From positions 248,001-312,000 of the forward strand of contig CAWEPG010000015.1 in NCBI GenBank assembly GCA_963810905.1: DNA of 64,000 nt, written 5' to 3'. Source of the DNA: CAWBAT01 sp963810905 (GTDB taxonomy: Bacteria; Acidobacteriota; Terriglobia; Versatilivoradales; Versatilivoraceae). This document shows positions 27,136-36,883 of this stretch, in pieces (the stretch's first letter is position 1; every line of letters begins with the position of its first letter). Both the position numbers and the translations under genes were made by a program. The notes under the pieces are model-generated. The model was not told the DNA's origin and did not search any database. It worked only from the letters and a program-made list of their open reading frames with translations.

Positions 27136-28449
27136 TCAAAGATACTCATTTAAAATATTTTCCAGCATTTCGACTCGACCCGAGCTGTTGGGCGTCAGTG
27201 CCCCTTTTTGCATCACATATTGACTCAATTGAGGAATACCGACCTTCCCTGCCTCGATCTCTGCGCCCATGCCGCTGTCCCAAGTGGAATAGCGTTCTCG
27301 TACAAACCTATCCAGGAGGCCATCCTTTCGAATTGCGGCGGCGATTTTCAGGCCGCGGGCAAAGGCATCCATTCCACCGATATGGGCATGAAAAAGATCA
27401 ATGGGTTCAAAGCTCTCCCGCGCCACTTTGGCGTCAAAATTCAGGCCCCCACTTTTAAACCCTCCGGCCTTCAATAGGGTCAGCATGGCAAACGTGGTGT
27501 CATAGAGATCAGTAGGGAATTGGTCTGTATCCCAGCCCAGGAACAAGTCCCCACGATTGGCGTCGATCGAGCCCAGCATCCCGAGACTCGATGCAAATTC
27601 TAATTCATGCTGGAAAGTATGCCCCGCAAGCGTGGCGTGATTCGCCTCGATATTGAGCTTGAAATGGCTGACTAGGTTGTAGTGTTGTAGAAAGGAATAA
27701 CAGGCTGCCGCATCCGAGTCATATTGGTGCTTGGTGGGCTCCTTGGGCTTAGGCTCGATAAAAAACTGGCCAGTGAATCCGATTTGTTTTTTGTAATCGA
27801 CAGCCATTTGAAGAAATCTGCCGAGGTGATCCAGTTCCCGTTTCATGTTGGTATTGAGCAGAGTTTTGTAGCCCTCGCGGCCACCCCAAAAAACATAGCC
27901 CGACCCATTCAACGCTTGAGTAATTTCCATGGCCTTGGCAACCTGAGCGGCTGCAAACGCAAAGACGTCGGCATTGCAGCTGGTCGCTGCTCCATGCATA
28001 TAACGCGGATGGGAAAAAAGGTTTGCGGTACCCCACAACAATTTAACGCCGGTTTTCTGCTGTTCCTCTTTCATGACCGTTGCCACCGCATCCAAATTCT
28101 TATTGGTCTCGGCCAACGTTTCTCCTTCAGGAGATACATCCCGGTCATGGAAACAATAAAAGGGAACACCCAGCTTTCCCATGAACTCAAACGCAGCCCT
28201 GACTCGGTGCTCAGCATTCTCGACAGAATTGGAACCGTTGTCCCAAGGCATGAGGCGTGTTGGCGCTCCAAAAGGATCCGCATTCCCATTCCGAAAAGTA
28301 TGCCAGTATGCCACCGAGAAGCGGAGATGTTCGGCCATCGTCTTTCCTTCAATCATTTCATTCGCGTTATAGTGCTTGAAGGAGAGAGGATTCTTGGATT
28401 GAGGTCCTTCATAGCTGACTTTCTTGACCTCAGCGAAGACTTCTTTCAT
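27136..28449 (-). CDS. xylA: Xylose isomerase
   Basis: 437 residues, ATG at 28449 with AAGGAG upstream. Converts xylose to xylulose (and glucose to fructose) using two divalent metals. Conserved segments include YWHTFRNGNADPFG, FHDRDVSPEG, VFWGGREGYKTL, IEPKPKEPTKHQYD, NIEANHATLAGHTFQHEL and LGSIDANRGD. The length is typical of the large bacterial type. No xylulokinase or transporter lies nearby. It is adjacent to acs, possibly in one transcript. Confidence 0.96.
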   Translation of the reverse strand: MKEVFAEVKKVSYEGPQSKNPLSFKHYNANEMIEGKTMAEHLRFSVAYWHTFRNGNADPFGAPTRLMPWDNGSNSVENAEHRVRAAFEFMGKLGVPFYCFHDRDVSPEGETLAETNKNLDAVATVMKEEQQKTGVKLLWGTANLFSHPRYMHGAATSCNADVFAFAAAQVAKAMEITQALNGSGYVFWGGREGYKTLLNTNMKRELDHLGRFLQMAVDYKKQIGFTGQFFIEPKPKEPTKHQYDSDAAACYSFLQHYNLVSHFKLNIEANHATLAGHTFQHELEFASSLGMLGSIDANRGDLFLGWDTDQFPTDLYDTTFAMLTLLKAGGFKSGGLNFDAKVARESFEPIDLFHAHIGGMDAFARGLKIAAAIRKDGLLDRFVRERYSTWDSGMGAEIEAGKVGIPQLSQYVMQKGALTPNSSGRVEMLENILNEYL

Positions 28450-28634
28450 GAGGACTTCTCCTTAGAAGCTCGTGTTTAGTACGAACACAATAGATAATGT
28501 TTCAATTTCGACACGCCCCCCGGGTAGTGTCCCCTTTTACAAGGCGAACACAAGTACATCATCGTCCCCCATGCACGAGAGGGCGACTTGAGGGGGGCGA
28601 AGTATTAGCGGCAAACAGCTTTTAACGGGTCGCA

Positions 28635-30095
28635 TCAGTACCGCGGCATCGTAGGATCGACTTTTTTCGCCCAGCGGTCAATCCCACCCACCATATTTTT
28701 CACACTCCGGAATCCTGCTTTGCGCATTTGCTCGACAGCCTTGGCGCTTCGACCTCCCATCTTGCAATGGACCACAATTTCGGAATCCTTGTTGAGTTCA
28801 TGCATTCGTGCCGGAATCTGCCCTAACGGAATGAGAATCGAATTCGGAATTCGGCAGATCTCATATTCATGAGGCTCGCGAACATCTAGAATTTGGGGAA
28901 TGTCTCCACGCTCCATTCGGGTCTTCAGCTCCTCCGGAGTAATTTCAAGCGAAGAATCTAGCAGAGGTGGCGGCCAGCGACCGGCTGTGGGGTGATGCCA
29001 CAGAACTGGTCATAATCAATCAAAGCCTTGATTGTCGGGTTCTCCCCGCAGAGTGGGCAGTTCGGATTCTTGCGCAGCCTCAGTTCACGGAACTTCATCT
29101 CCAGAGCGTCATACAGAACCAACCGACCGATCAGGGTTCTCCCCTTGCCCAATATCAATTTCACCGCTTCAGTGGCTTGGATTAAACCAATCGTGCCTGG
29201 GAGGATCCCTAACACACCCCCCTCGGCACAACTCGGCACCAGGCCGGGAGGTGGAGGTTCCGGATAAAGGCAACGGTAACAAGGACCTTCTCTTGCATAA
29301 AATACCGATGCCTGTCCTTCGAAGCGAAAGATGCTCCCGTAGACGTTCGGCTTATCCAGGAGGACACAAGCGTCATTGACCAAGATAACGCGTCGGGAAA
29401 TTGTCTGTCCCGTCGATGACGATATCGTATTGTCGAATAATATCGAGAGCATTGTCCGCCTTCAGCATGGTCTCGTAAGTATCGACTTGGACATAAGGAT
29501 TAATTCCAAGGATCTTCTCTTTGGCCGACTGCAGCTTCGGGCGACCCACGTCGCGAGTGCTATGAATGACCTGTCGTTGCAGATTGCTAAAATCGACGAC
29601 ATCAAAATCGACAAGTCCGATTCTCCCAATCCCTGCGGCCGCCAAATACAACCCCAGTGGTGCGCCGAGCCCTCCAGTACCGATTAGGAGGACTTTCGCC
29701 GACTTCAATTTTTTCTGCCCGTCCATTCCGACTTCCGGCATAATCAAATGCCGGCTGTAGCGTTGAATTTCTTCGTTACTGAGTTCCGTCGTAGCAAAAC
29801 TTTCTTCAATGGCCGAAAGTCCCCCTCCGGCGATGGAGGGAATAATACTAATCGTATCGCCTTCCTTGACTGGCGTGCTCTCTTCTTGCAAATAACGGAC
29901 GTCTTCCTCATTCACATATACGTTGACGAAATTTCTCAGTTTACCGTCATCCTTGAAAAGATGTTTCTTCAGTTCCGGAAACTTCGACACCAGATCCGAC
30001 ATCACTTCGGCAACCGTCTTCCCTGACAAGTGCACTTCGTCCTGATTTCCCACCAGATGGCGAAGAGCCGCTGGCAACAATACTCTCAAACCCAT
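28635..30095 (-). CDS. CysO/MoaD-like ubiquitin-fold + MoeB/MoeZ E1-like + rhodanese fusion (frameshifted)
   Basis: About 486 residues after repair, ATG at 30095 after AAGGAG. Residues 1-92 are a ubiquitin-like sulfur carrier ending in SIAGGG. Residues about 107-350 are an adenylating E1-like domain with nucleotide motif GTGGLGAP, zinc pairs CYRC and CPLC, and the active-site region SCAEGGVLG. The C-terminus is a rhodanese domain with active Cys in HCKMGGRSAKA. In mycobacteria CysO and MoeZ are separate. MoeZ adenylates and sulfurates the CysO C-terminal Gly. Here the Gly-Gly is internal, so release would need the JAMM protease encoded just upstream. Frames shift near 29395 (one insertion) and near 28965 (one loss). 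Confidence 0.85.
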
Positions 30096-30189
30096 GTGAA
30101 TCTCCTTCTGCAATGCATTCTCAAACCCCCTGATTCATGATCAAAAGAATTCACTCAAAAAACCTTGCGACAGCAATTTCTGAAGCAGC

Positions 30190-30615
30190 CTATTCTACAA
30201 CGAGCTCCTCCGGAACAAACTGCGAGCGATCATCGAGCATGGTCCAGCAAGTCAGATCTCCCGCCTGGCGGTCCTTTACGGAGACAATAATATAGGAATA
30301 AAAAGGCCAGGCATGCTCCAAATCAAACGGAGATGGACGGGCCTCGGCATTGGGATGGGAATGGTAGAAGCCCAGAACATCCAGCATTTTGCCGCGAGCA
30401 TATTGCTCTGCCTTAAGCACGGCACTCGGAGGAATTAAAAAGCGATTGTACTGGGCGGCCTCCTCCCTGGCATTGCTGACCGGATAGGTCTCTGAAATGA
30501 TCTTTGTCCCATTGGCTAACTTTCCGAGCAGCAGTCCACAACATTCTTGCGGGTACGAGATTTCCCCTTCCCTCCGAATCTGATCGATCTGGGTGTGGGT
30601 CAGCCTAGCGCTCAT
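30190..30615 (-). CDS. mec: JAMM/Mov34 metallopeptidase, Mec-like
   Basis: 141 residues from ATG 30615, with GGGGAG nine bases upstream. The start overlaps the cysM end by about eleven bases. The zinc site is complete: Glu 24 (QECCGLLLG) and HSHP...S..D (His 85, His 87, Ser 95, Asp 98). In Mycobacterium, Mec cleaves cysteine from the CysO C-terminus after CysM has attached it. The neighbours (cysM upstream, CysO-MoeZ fusion downstream) match that pathway. In this genome it may also cut the internal Gly-Gly of the fusion protein to free the carrier. Confidence 0.88.
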   Translation of the reverse strand: MSARLTHTQIDQIRREGEISYPQECCGLLLGKLANGTKIISETYPVSNAREEAAQYNRFLIPPSAVLKAEQYARGKMLDVLGFYHSHPNAEARPSPFDLEHAWPFYSYIIVSVKDRQAGDLTCWTMLDDRSQFVPEELVVE

Positions 30616-31534
30616 GCGATCCATCTCCCCAGAACCGTTCATTCAAATATTTCATACCGCCGTCACAAAGAATTGTAACCACAACTCCCGATTTCAATGT
30701 CTTGGCAACCTGGAGTGCCGCATCAACATTGCCACCTGCCGAAATCCCCACGAGAAGACCTTCCTCTCGCGCCAACCGGCGAACCATTTCTTGGGCTGAC
30801 TCCGTGGAGACCTCAACAGTCGAATCTGCCAGCTGGGGATCGTAAATTGTCGGAACAAGTGAGCTGGGCATATGCTTCATCCCCTCGAGCCCATGCATTG
30901 GGGAATCCGGCTGCATCTCAACCAAGTGAACCGCTGAATTCAATTCTTTGAGACGTCTTCCACATCCGGTAAAAGTCCCACTGGTACCCATCCCGGCAAC
31001 AAGGTGAGTGATATGTCCGCCTGTCTGGTGATAAATTTCCATGCCGGTAGATTTGTAGTGAGCCTGCCAGTTCGCGGGATTGGAATATTGGTCCGGATAA
31101 AAATATGTCTCGGGGCTTTCAGTATATAATTTCCGGGCCATACGGATGGCTCCATCGGCCCCTTCCCGGCTGCTTGTCAGGATCAACTCGGCACCGTAAG
31201 CTTCCAGGATTCGACGGCGCTCGAGTGAAATGTTTTCCGGCATTGCCAGAAGCACCTTGATTCCCATGATCGCACCAATCATCGCATACGCAATGCCCGT
31301 ATTTCCGGAGGTCGCATCCAGGAGCACTTTTTCCGGGGTAAGTTTTCCCGCGGCCTTGCCCTCGAGAATCATATTCAGCGCAGGACGATCTTTGACCGAT
31401 CCTCCTGGATTAAAGTATTCGGCCTTTGCATAAATTTGTACCCCTGGACATTCTTGGCTGATTTTAGAGAGATAAACCAGTGGGGTATTCCCTATGCGAA
31501 GCAACAGATCGGTTTCGTTAAAGGGCTGAGCCAT
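30605..31534 (-). CDS. cysM: Cysteine synthase, CysM type
   Basis: A PLP enzyme of about 309 residues from ATG 31534 (an upstream in-frame ATG at 31618 gives an unlikely extension). The PLP Lys is in GGSVKDRPA, with substrate loop SGNTG and phosphate loop GTSGTFTG. The C-terminal EEGLLVGISAGGN is family-typical. Beside Mec and a CysO-like carrier it most likely uses O-phosphoserine or O-acetylserine with the carrier thiocarboxylate as sulfur donor, as in mycobacteria. That donor choice is inferred from context. Confidence 0.9.
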   Translation of the reverse strand: MAQPFNETDLLLRIGNTPLVYLSKISQECPGVQIYAKAEYFNPGGSVKDRPALNMILEGKAAGKLTPEKVLLDATSGNTGIAYAMIGAIMGIKVLLAMPENISLERRRILEAYGAELILTSSREGADGAIRMARKLYTESPETYFYPDQYSNPANWQAHYKSTGMEIYHQTGGHITHLVAGMGTSGTFTGCGRRLKELNSAVHLVEMQPDSPMHGLEGMKHMPSSLVPTIYDPQLADSTVEVSTESAQEMVRRLAREEGLLVGISAGGNVDAALQVAKTLKSGVVVTILCDGGMKYLNERFWGDGSHER

Positions 31535-31866
31535 CGCCTCTCGAATCAAAGGAATCCAACCTATCAATGGATCAAACTTGGCGCAAAAACAACTTCTTAG
31601 GCTACCATGAAACTTCATGTGCTCAAAATCTTAACGTTAACAAACAGCACATTCAATCAGGTGGGGCCCTATCGAGAGATGTGACCGACAGAAGTCTAGA
31701 TGAGGGAAATTGGAAAAAGACCTCATTTTGAAGCAAGCCGATTGGTTCTTGATTCCTCAGAGAATTTCAAAGGCTCTGTGGTAAAATTCCTCCGCTTTCA
31801 GAAGCATTTGGGACATCTGCAGGACGTCCGGCAATTCATTTCAGCAACTTTGGAGGACAGCAATTC

Positions 31867-32637
31867 ATGAAATCGAATCAATTTGATCTTGCTGGCAGGG
31901 TAGCCCTTGTCACGGGGGGAAGTAAGGGGCTGGGCAAGGCGATGGCACGCGGCCTGGCGGAAGTAGGGGCTGACATCATCATTAGCAGCCGCCATGAAGA
32001 AGAATTGAAAGGGGCTTTACGGGAAATCCTCGAAGGCACCGGACGCCGCGGCACCTATGTGGTGGCTGATTTGGCTCATAGGGAAGACGTCGATCGTTTA
32101 AGTAGTGCCGCACTCCAATTTCTAGGCCGTGTCGACATATTGGTGAACAACGCAGGCTCTAATATCCCTTCCATCATTGAAAAGGTTCGGGACGAAGATT
32201 GGGACCGGATTGTTCAACTCAATCTCAGTAGCTGTATGGCTTTGACACGTGCTCTAGCTCCAGCTATGAAAGAACGGCGCTGGGGCCGAATCATCCACAT
32301 TTCTTCGGTGCTTGGCCTGGGCGGGAAAGGGGCACGGAGCGCCTATTGCGCAACCAAGTCAGGTGTCATTGGATTAGCACGCGCAGGCGCCATAGATTTA
32401 GGACCGCATGGCATCACGGTCAATTGTATCTCCCCTGGCCCATTCCTGACTGATCTGCCCATGAGCCTTCTGTCGGATGCAGAGAAGAAGGTATTTGCTG
32501 AGCGGACTGCCTTAGGACGCTGGGGTGAGCCCCATGAACTTATAGGTCCGATCCTCTTGCTGGCAAGTGATGCAGGTAGTTATATCACTGGAACCACCTT
32601 GGTCGTCGACGGAGGAGTCCTGGCACACGCTCTCTGA
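31867..32637 (+). CDS. SDR-family oxidoreductase
   Basis: 256 residues, ATG preceded by GGAGG. A classical short-chain dehydrogenase: cofactor loop TGGSKGLGKA, NNAG motif, catalytic Ser near 147, Tyr 160 and Lys 164 (SAYCATKSG). It resembles gluconate 5-dehydrogenase or FabG-like enzymes. The substrate cannot be told. It is divergent from cysM and convergent with the next membrane gene. Confidence 0.88.
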   Translation: MKSNQFDLAGRVALVTGGSKGLGKAMARGLAEVGADIIISSRHEEELKGALREILEGTGRRGTYVVADLAHREDVDRLSSAALQFLGRVDILVNNAGSNIPSIIEKVRDEDWDRIVQLNLSSCMALTRALAPAMKERRWGRIIHISSVLGLGGKGARSAYCATKSGVIGLARAGAIDLGPHGITVNCISPGPFLTDLPMSLLSDAEKKVFAERTALGRWGEPHELIGPILLLASDAGSYITGTTLVVDGGVLAHAL

Positions 32638-32659
32638 AAGCCTGCAAGGGGATTAGATC

Positions 32660-33259
32660 TTATTTAGGTTCAGTAAATGCGCGGTCGAGCACGAGGTGAG
32701 TGGGCCAGTAGATGAGAAGGATGAGACCGAGCCAGATCACCATCACGTGCAAAAAAGGATTCCCCCAGGTTTTTTGTAGGAGCGGGTCCTGAAAAACAAA
32801 GTTGATATTCTTTGCCGGTAGAGTGAAACGGGAAAGGAACAAGACGAGGAGACTGATCGTCCCCTGCAGTTTCCAACCTCGCCGGTCATATCCTAAGCAG
32901 AACAATCCCCAGATCAGAAGAAAAGGCAGGACAAAATGATAGAGCGACAAGCAACGAACCCAAAATGGAATCCGCACGTCCATCATATATTCGGTTCCGC
33001 CGAAATGAGCGTGCCCTGTCAGTAAACTATTTAAGAATTCGATAACCCAAAGGAAATTTCCGAGAATCGCCACCACTGCCTGACTTGATAGCAGTAGAGG
33101 GCTCTCAAACAAGAAGCCAAGACAGGACAAAAAGACCGCCACATTGCAGAGGTGAAGGAAATTGGCCCATCCCCAGACGATCGAATAGGTCGGAAGCCAA
33201 ATGACCAGCCACAGTACCGACAGCCACTTCACAAATCGGAAAGGACGATCATTTCTCAT
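32660..33259 (-). CDS. Conserved multi-pass membrane protein of unknown function
   Basis: About 200 residues from an ATG at 33259. The open frame extends upstream to 33484, but that part looks non-coding and overlaps the M1 peptidase gene. It has about six hydrophobic helices, and the segment HAHFGGTEYMMD plus GYDRRGWKLQ resembles a family of acidobacterial/planctomycete membrane proteins without assigned function. No ribosome site stands out. Confidence 0.65.
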   Translation of the reverse strand: MRNDRPFRFVKWLSVLWLVIWLPTYSIVWGWANFLHLCNVAVFLSCLGFLFESPLLLSSQAVVAILGNFLWVIEFLNSLLTGHAHFGGTEYMMDVRIPFWVRCLSLYHFVLPFLLIWGLFCLGYDRRGWKLQGTISLLVLFLSRFTLPAKNINFVFQDPLLQKTWGNPFLHVMVIWLGLILLIYWPTHLVLDRAFTEPK

Positions 33260-33441
33260 GTGTATACAAAAGAGTTCAGCACCATTTCCTTTCAGGAATA
33301 CGTAAGATGATTGCATCATTGCATAGTTGATGGTTAGCGACAATGATGGGAGACAATTTAGAATGATCGTTGTCGATGGTTCTCGATCACTCAAGAAAAT
33401 GCGGAAATGGCCAGATTGACACTTGGATAAAGAAAGGTGGC

Positions 33442-35406
33442 ATGATCTTTTCACTGCATTACCATAGACTGGAAAACTGCACACGATTAAAGCTACATTG
33501 GTGGGTGTTCACGATTCTCATAGGACTAGCCGCCTGTCATTGGAGCCCTGAAAAGAGTTCTAAGTCATCAACAACTACCCCATTTCACCATGACCCACAC
33601 AGTTATTCAAACCCTGCAGAAGTCAAAGTCAGCCATGTCAGTCTCGATCTGGAAGTACTCTTTGAGAGAAAAATTCTCAAAGGAACGGCAATCCTAGAGT
33701 TGCAAGATTTGCCTTCGAAAACATCTCAATTGATTTGTGATACCTCCGAGTTACAGATCGAGGCTATAGATACATCAACAACGGAAGGGTCCTTCACCCC
33801 GGCTGCCTTTCAACTCGGTCGCCGCGATCCCGTCCTCGGTTCTCCACTCACCATTTCATTACCGCCACAGACCCGCAAGGTTCGCATCCGATATACTACA
33901 AGCCCTGAAGCCTCCGCCCTCCAATGGCTTGATCCCATTCAAACCTCCGGCAAGAAAATGCCCTTCCTCTTTAGTCAATCACAAGCGATCCATGCCCGTA
34001 GTTGGATTCCCATTCAGGACTCCCCTAGCTTGCGCATGACTTACAGCGCTCACATCCGCACTCCCAAGGGTCTCCTGACGGTGATGAGCGCCGACAAGTC
34101 ATCCCCATCCAGAGAAAATGGAGAATCCTTTTTTGAGATGACCCAGCCGATCCCGGCCTATTTGATTGCAATTGCGGTGGGAAACCTTGAGTTCAGAGCT
34201 CTCGGAAAGAGAACAGGAGTTTATGCGGAACCAGAAATACTGAACCGGGCGGTGCGAGAGTTTTCGGATAACGAGAAGACTCTGGAATTAGCCGAAAGCT
34301 TATTGGGAGACTATCGTTGGGTGCGTTATGATCTGCTCGTTCTACCTTTCAGCGCCCCGTATGGAGGGATGGAGAACCCCACTCTCACCTTTGTATCTCC
34401 AACCACTATTGCAGGAGACCGGAGCGTACTCACCATTGTTGCCCATGAGCTGTCCCATTCCTGGTCGGGGAACCTGGTAACCAATTCTTCGTGGAATGAT
34501 CTCTGGTTAAATGAGGGGATCACAACCTATATTGAGAATCGAATCATCGAGGTACTTTATGGAAAGTCCAAGGCAGATATGGAAATGGCCATTCAAAAAC
34601 AAGCCCTAGCCAAAACCATGGCCAGCCAGCCGGCTAAAGACAATGCCCTTCACCTGAACCTCGAAGGACGAGATCCTGAAGATGGAGCAAAGGATGTCGC
34701 CTATGTGAAAGGTGCATTATTTTTGAAAAGCCTCGAAGAGACCTTTGGGCGTAGCCGCTTTGACCCATTTCTTCGTAGTTACTTTGAGCATTTTGCATTT
34801 CAGAGCGTCTCTTCAGAAGACTTCGTGGAATTTCTGAAATCCAATCTGTTGACGCAACTTCCGGCGTCCTCTAAGGTTTCAAGTCAGGAAGTGCTTTCCT
34901 CTGTTCATGAGTGGATTCATGGTTCCGATCTGCCTGCCAATGCCGCGAAGCTGGATTCCAGCGCGTTGGATGCAGTTGAACAACAGGCTGATCGGTGGGT
35001 AAGAGATCAAATATCAACGTCGAATCTTCAGACTTCATCCTGGTCTGCCCTGGAATGGGTTCACTTTCTGAGATATCTATCTGAAAAGGTGACTTCTGAA
35101 AAGATGCTTGAATTGGATAAGACCTTCCACTTAACTTCAAATAGCAATTCGGAAATCACCGTTGAATGGTTGTTGCTTGCTATTCAAAAGGACTATACGA
35201 AAGCATTTCCCCGCTTGGACCAATTTCTATCGACCGTCGGTCGGATCAAGTATTTGAAGCCCCTTTACACGGAATTGGCGAAAACTCAGAAAGGGAAGCA
35301 ACACGCAATTTCAATCTATAGTCGAGTTCGACCCACTTACCATCCCATCACGACGTCGGCCATAGACCCAATTCTAGGGTGGAAGGAAAAACCGGCAGGT
35401 CAATGA
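33442..35406 (+). CDS. M1 family zinc metallopeptidase (LTA4H-like), lipoprotein
   Basis: 654 residues from ATG 33442 after AAAGG. The N-terminus has a lipoprotein signal (WWVFTILIGLAAC). The catalytic domain carries HELSH with the third zinc ligand Glu in WLNEG and the exopeptidase motif GGMEN. The C-terminal helical domain is like leukotriene A4 hydrolase/aminopeptidase B. It probably trims peptides from the N-terminus outside the cytoplasmic membrane. It stands alone, followed by an SDR gene about 125 bp downstream. Confidence 0.9.
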   Translation: MIFSLHYHRLENCTRLKLHWWVFTILIGLAACHWSPEKSSKSSTTTPFHHDPHSYSNPAEVKVSHVSLDLEVLFERKILKGTAILELQDLPSKTSQLICDTSELQIEAIDTSTTEGSFTPAAFQLGRRDPVLGSPLTISLPPQTRKVRIRYTTSPEASALQWLDPIQTSGKKMPFLFSQSQAIHARSWIPIQDSPSLRMTYSAHIRTPKGLLTVMSADKSSPSRENGESFFEMTQPIPAYLIAIAVGNLEFRALGKRTGVYAEPEILNRAVREFSDNEKTLELAESLLGDYRWVRYDLLVLPFSAPYGGMENPTLTFVSPTTIAGDRSVLTIVAHELSHSWSGNLVTNSSWNDLWLNEGITTYIENRIIEVLYGKSKADMEMAIQKQALAKTMASQPAKDNALHLNLEGRDPEDGAKDVAYVKGALFLKSLEETFGRSRFDPFLRSYFEHFAFQSVSSEDFVEFLKSNLLTQLPASSKVSSQEVLSSVHEWIHGSDLPANAAKLDSSALDAVEQQADRWVRDQISTSNLQTSSWSALEWVHFLRYLSEKVTSEKMLELDKTFHLTSNSNSEITVEWLLLAIQKDYTKAFPRLDQFLSTVGRIKYLKPLYTELAKTQKGKQHAISIYSRVRPTYHPITTSAIDPILGWKEKPAGQ

Positions 35407-35531
35407 AGAGAAGTAGCCGTTGTCAATTCAACTTCTTTTTGATACATGATGATGAGTAAGCTTCCCCTCCGTTTACGTTCGGTTAACGGGCTCGTGTCCT
35501 GATTCGCATTCCAAGGAGATTTTCAAAATCC

Positions 35532-36326
35532 ATGAAGATTGAACTAGGTAGGCAAGTGGCCCTGGTGACCGGCGGCGCTAAAGGAATTGGCCGGGCCATA
35601 GTGGAAAAGTTGATCGATAATGGCGCGACGACGTTTCTAGTCGACGTCGATCGCGCAGCCGCAGCTGAGGTTGTTGAAGAGTTAAAGAAGCAAGGAAAAC
35701 AATGTGAGGCTTTGATTGGGGACGTGTCCCAAGCAAAGGACATGGAAGCTGCGGTCCATACCATCGTGGGCCGTTGCGGACGTATTGACATTCTCGTGAA
35801 TAATGCCGGCATTAATACCGTTCGAGACCGTGCACCAATTCATGAATACTCCAAAGAGGATTGGGATCAGATTCTACTTATCGACTTAACCGGAGTATTT
35901 GTCACCAGCCGGGTGGTAATCCCAGTGATGCTGGAAAACAAGGGCGGGAAAATCGTCAATATTAGCTCCATTGCGGGTCTGGTGCCCCTGCGGCTTCAAA
36001 GTGCCTTTGTCGCGGCAAAGGCCGGAGTCATCAACCTGACTCGTTCTATGGCCCTTGAACTGGGACCTCGTGGAATTCTTGTGAATGCTGTGGCGCCAGG
36101 CTCAACACTGACAAAAGGAACAGAGGCCCTATTCTACGGACCGGATGGCAGTTATTCCGAAAAAGCCGCTAGCTTGCTTTCTCATATCCCGTTGGGTCGT
36201 CCGGCTCTCCCCGAAGAAATTGCTCATGCCGTTCTATTTCTGGTCGCGCCGGAAGCCAGCTATATTAATGGGGCTGTGCTTACGGTGGATGGTGGTTGGA
36301 CAGCAGGTTACGTTAGAGAGTGGTAG
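35532..36326 (+). CDS. SDR-family protein with Phe in place of catalytic Tyr
   Basis: 264 residues. Cofactor loop TGGAKGIGRA, NNAG and the catalytic Ser (NISSIAG) are normal, but the YxxxK motif reads F159-V-A-A-K163 (codon TTT at 36006-36008). Removal of the Tyr hydroxyl would disable or change standard dehydrogenase chemistry. It is followed closely by a cupin gene (48 bp) and a PQQ-dehydrogenase, suggesting a catabolic operon. The substrate is unknown. Confidence 0.85.
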   Translation: MKIELGRQVALVTGGAKGIGRAIVEKLIDNGATTFLVDVDRAAAAEVVEELKKQGKQCEALIGDVSQAKDMEAAVHTIVGRCGRIDILVNNAGINTVRDRAPIHEYSKEDWDQILLIDLTGVFVTSRVVIPVMLENKGGKIVNISSIAGLVPLRLQSAFVAAKAGVINLTRSMALELGPRGILVNAVAPGSTLTKGTEALFYGPDGSYSEKAASLLSHIPLGRPALPEEIAHAVLFLVAPEASYINGAVLTVDGGWTAGYVREW

Positions 36327-36373
36327 TCTTGAAACAATAAACTATTTCATTTCAATCCAGAGGAGCTCGATCC

Positions 36374-36790
36374 ATGGCGAAGATTCAAATGTTTAAAGGA
36401 TACCAGGGGAAATCACCCATTCCTAAACCCAAGGCTTTGGTGAAACCAAATATTGTTACTGTCCAAGACGGAGTGCCAGTAAAGTATCCGGGCTGTGAGG
36501 GGATTGGAGTACGAATTGTGCACCCGGTTAACGCGAACGCGCCTTCTAAGAATCTGGGACTGGTGATGTTTTACGTTCCTCCTCACGTTGTGCTCGAGCC
36601 AGGCTGCCATTACACCGAGGAATGCTATGTCATTCTAAGAGGAAAGGGGACGATGACGCTGGCCCGCAAAAAGGTCGAAGTTCGCGCAGGGATGTTTATT
36701 CACCTTCCCTCTTGGTGTGAGCATGGGATTGAAAATACGGGTGAAGAAACCTTGGAGATTTTGATTTGCACCGCTCCCCCAAACCCATAA
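36374..36790 (+). CDS. Cupin-domain protein
   Basis: 138 residues, ATG after GAGGAG. A single cupin barrel with metal-ligand pattern H-x-E..E (CHYTEECYVILRGKG) and a later His (CEHGIENTGEETLEIL). Such small cupins are isomerases, dioxygenases or binding proteins. It lies between an SDR and the PQQ dehydrogenase in the same direction and probably acts in the same pathway. Confidence 0.8.
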   Translation: MAKIQMFKGYQGKSPIPKPKALVKPNIVTVQDGVPVKYPGCEGIGVRIVHPVNANAPSKNLGLVMFYVPPHVVLEPGCHYTEECYVILRGKGTMTLARKKVEVRAGMFIHLPSWCEHGIENTGEETLEILICTAPPNP

Positions 36791-36883
36791 GAACAGATTG
36801 CTGCCTGAAGGTAACTTTTGTAGACTATCCGCGCTTTAACGCAGACCACCAACGTCATACAGTATATAAGGGGGCTCTTATCA

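Noticed and set aside
28635..30095. Plain MoeB or ThiF
   Set aside because: The N-terminal ubiquitin-like domain, the C-terminal rhodanese and the cysM/JAMM neighbours fit a CysO-MoeZ type fusion better.
32660..33484. Membrane protein starting at 33484
   Set aside because: The upstream part overlaps the start of the M1 peptidase gene and has no membrane or family pattern; the ATG at 33259 is preferred.
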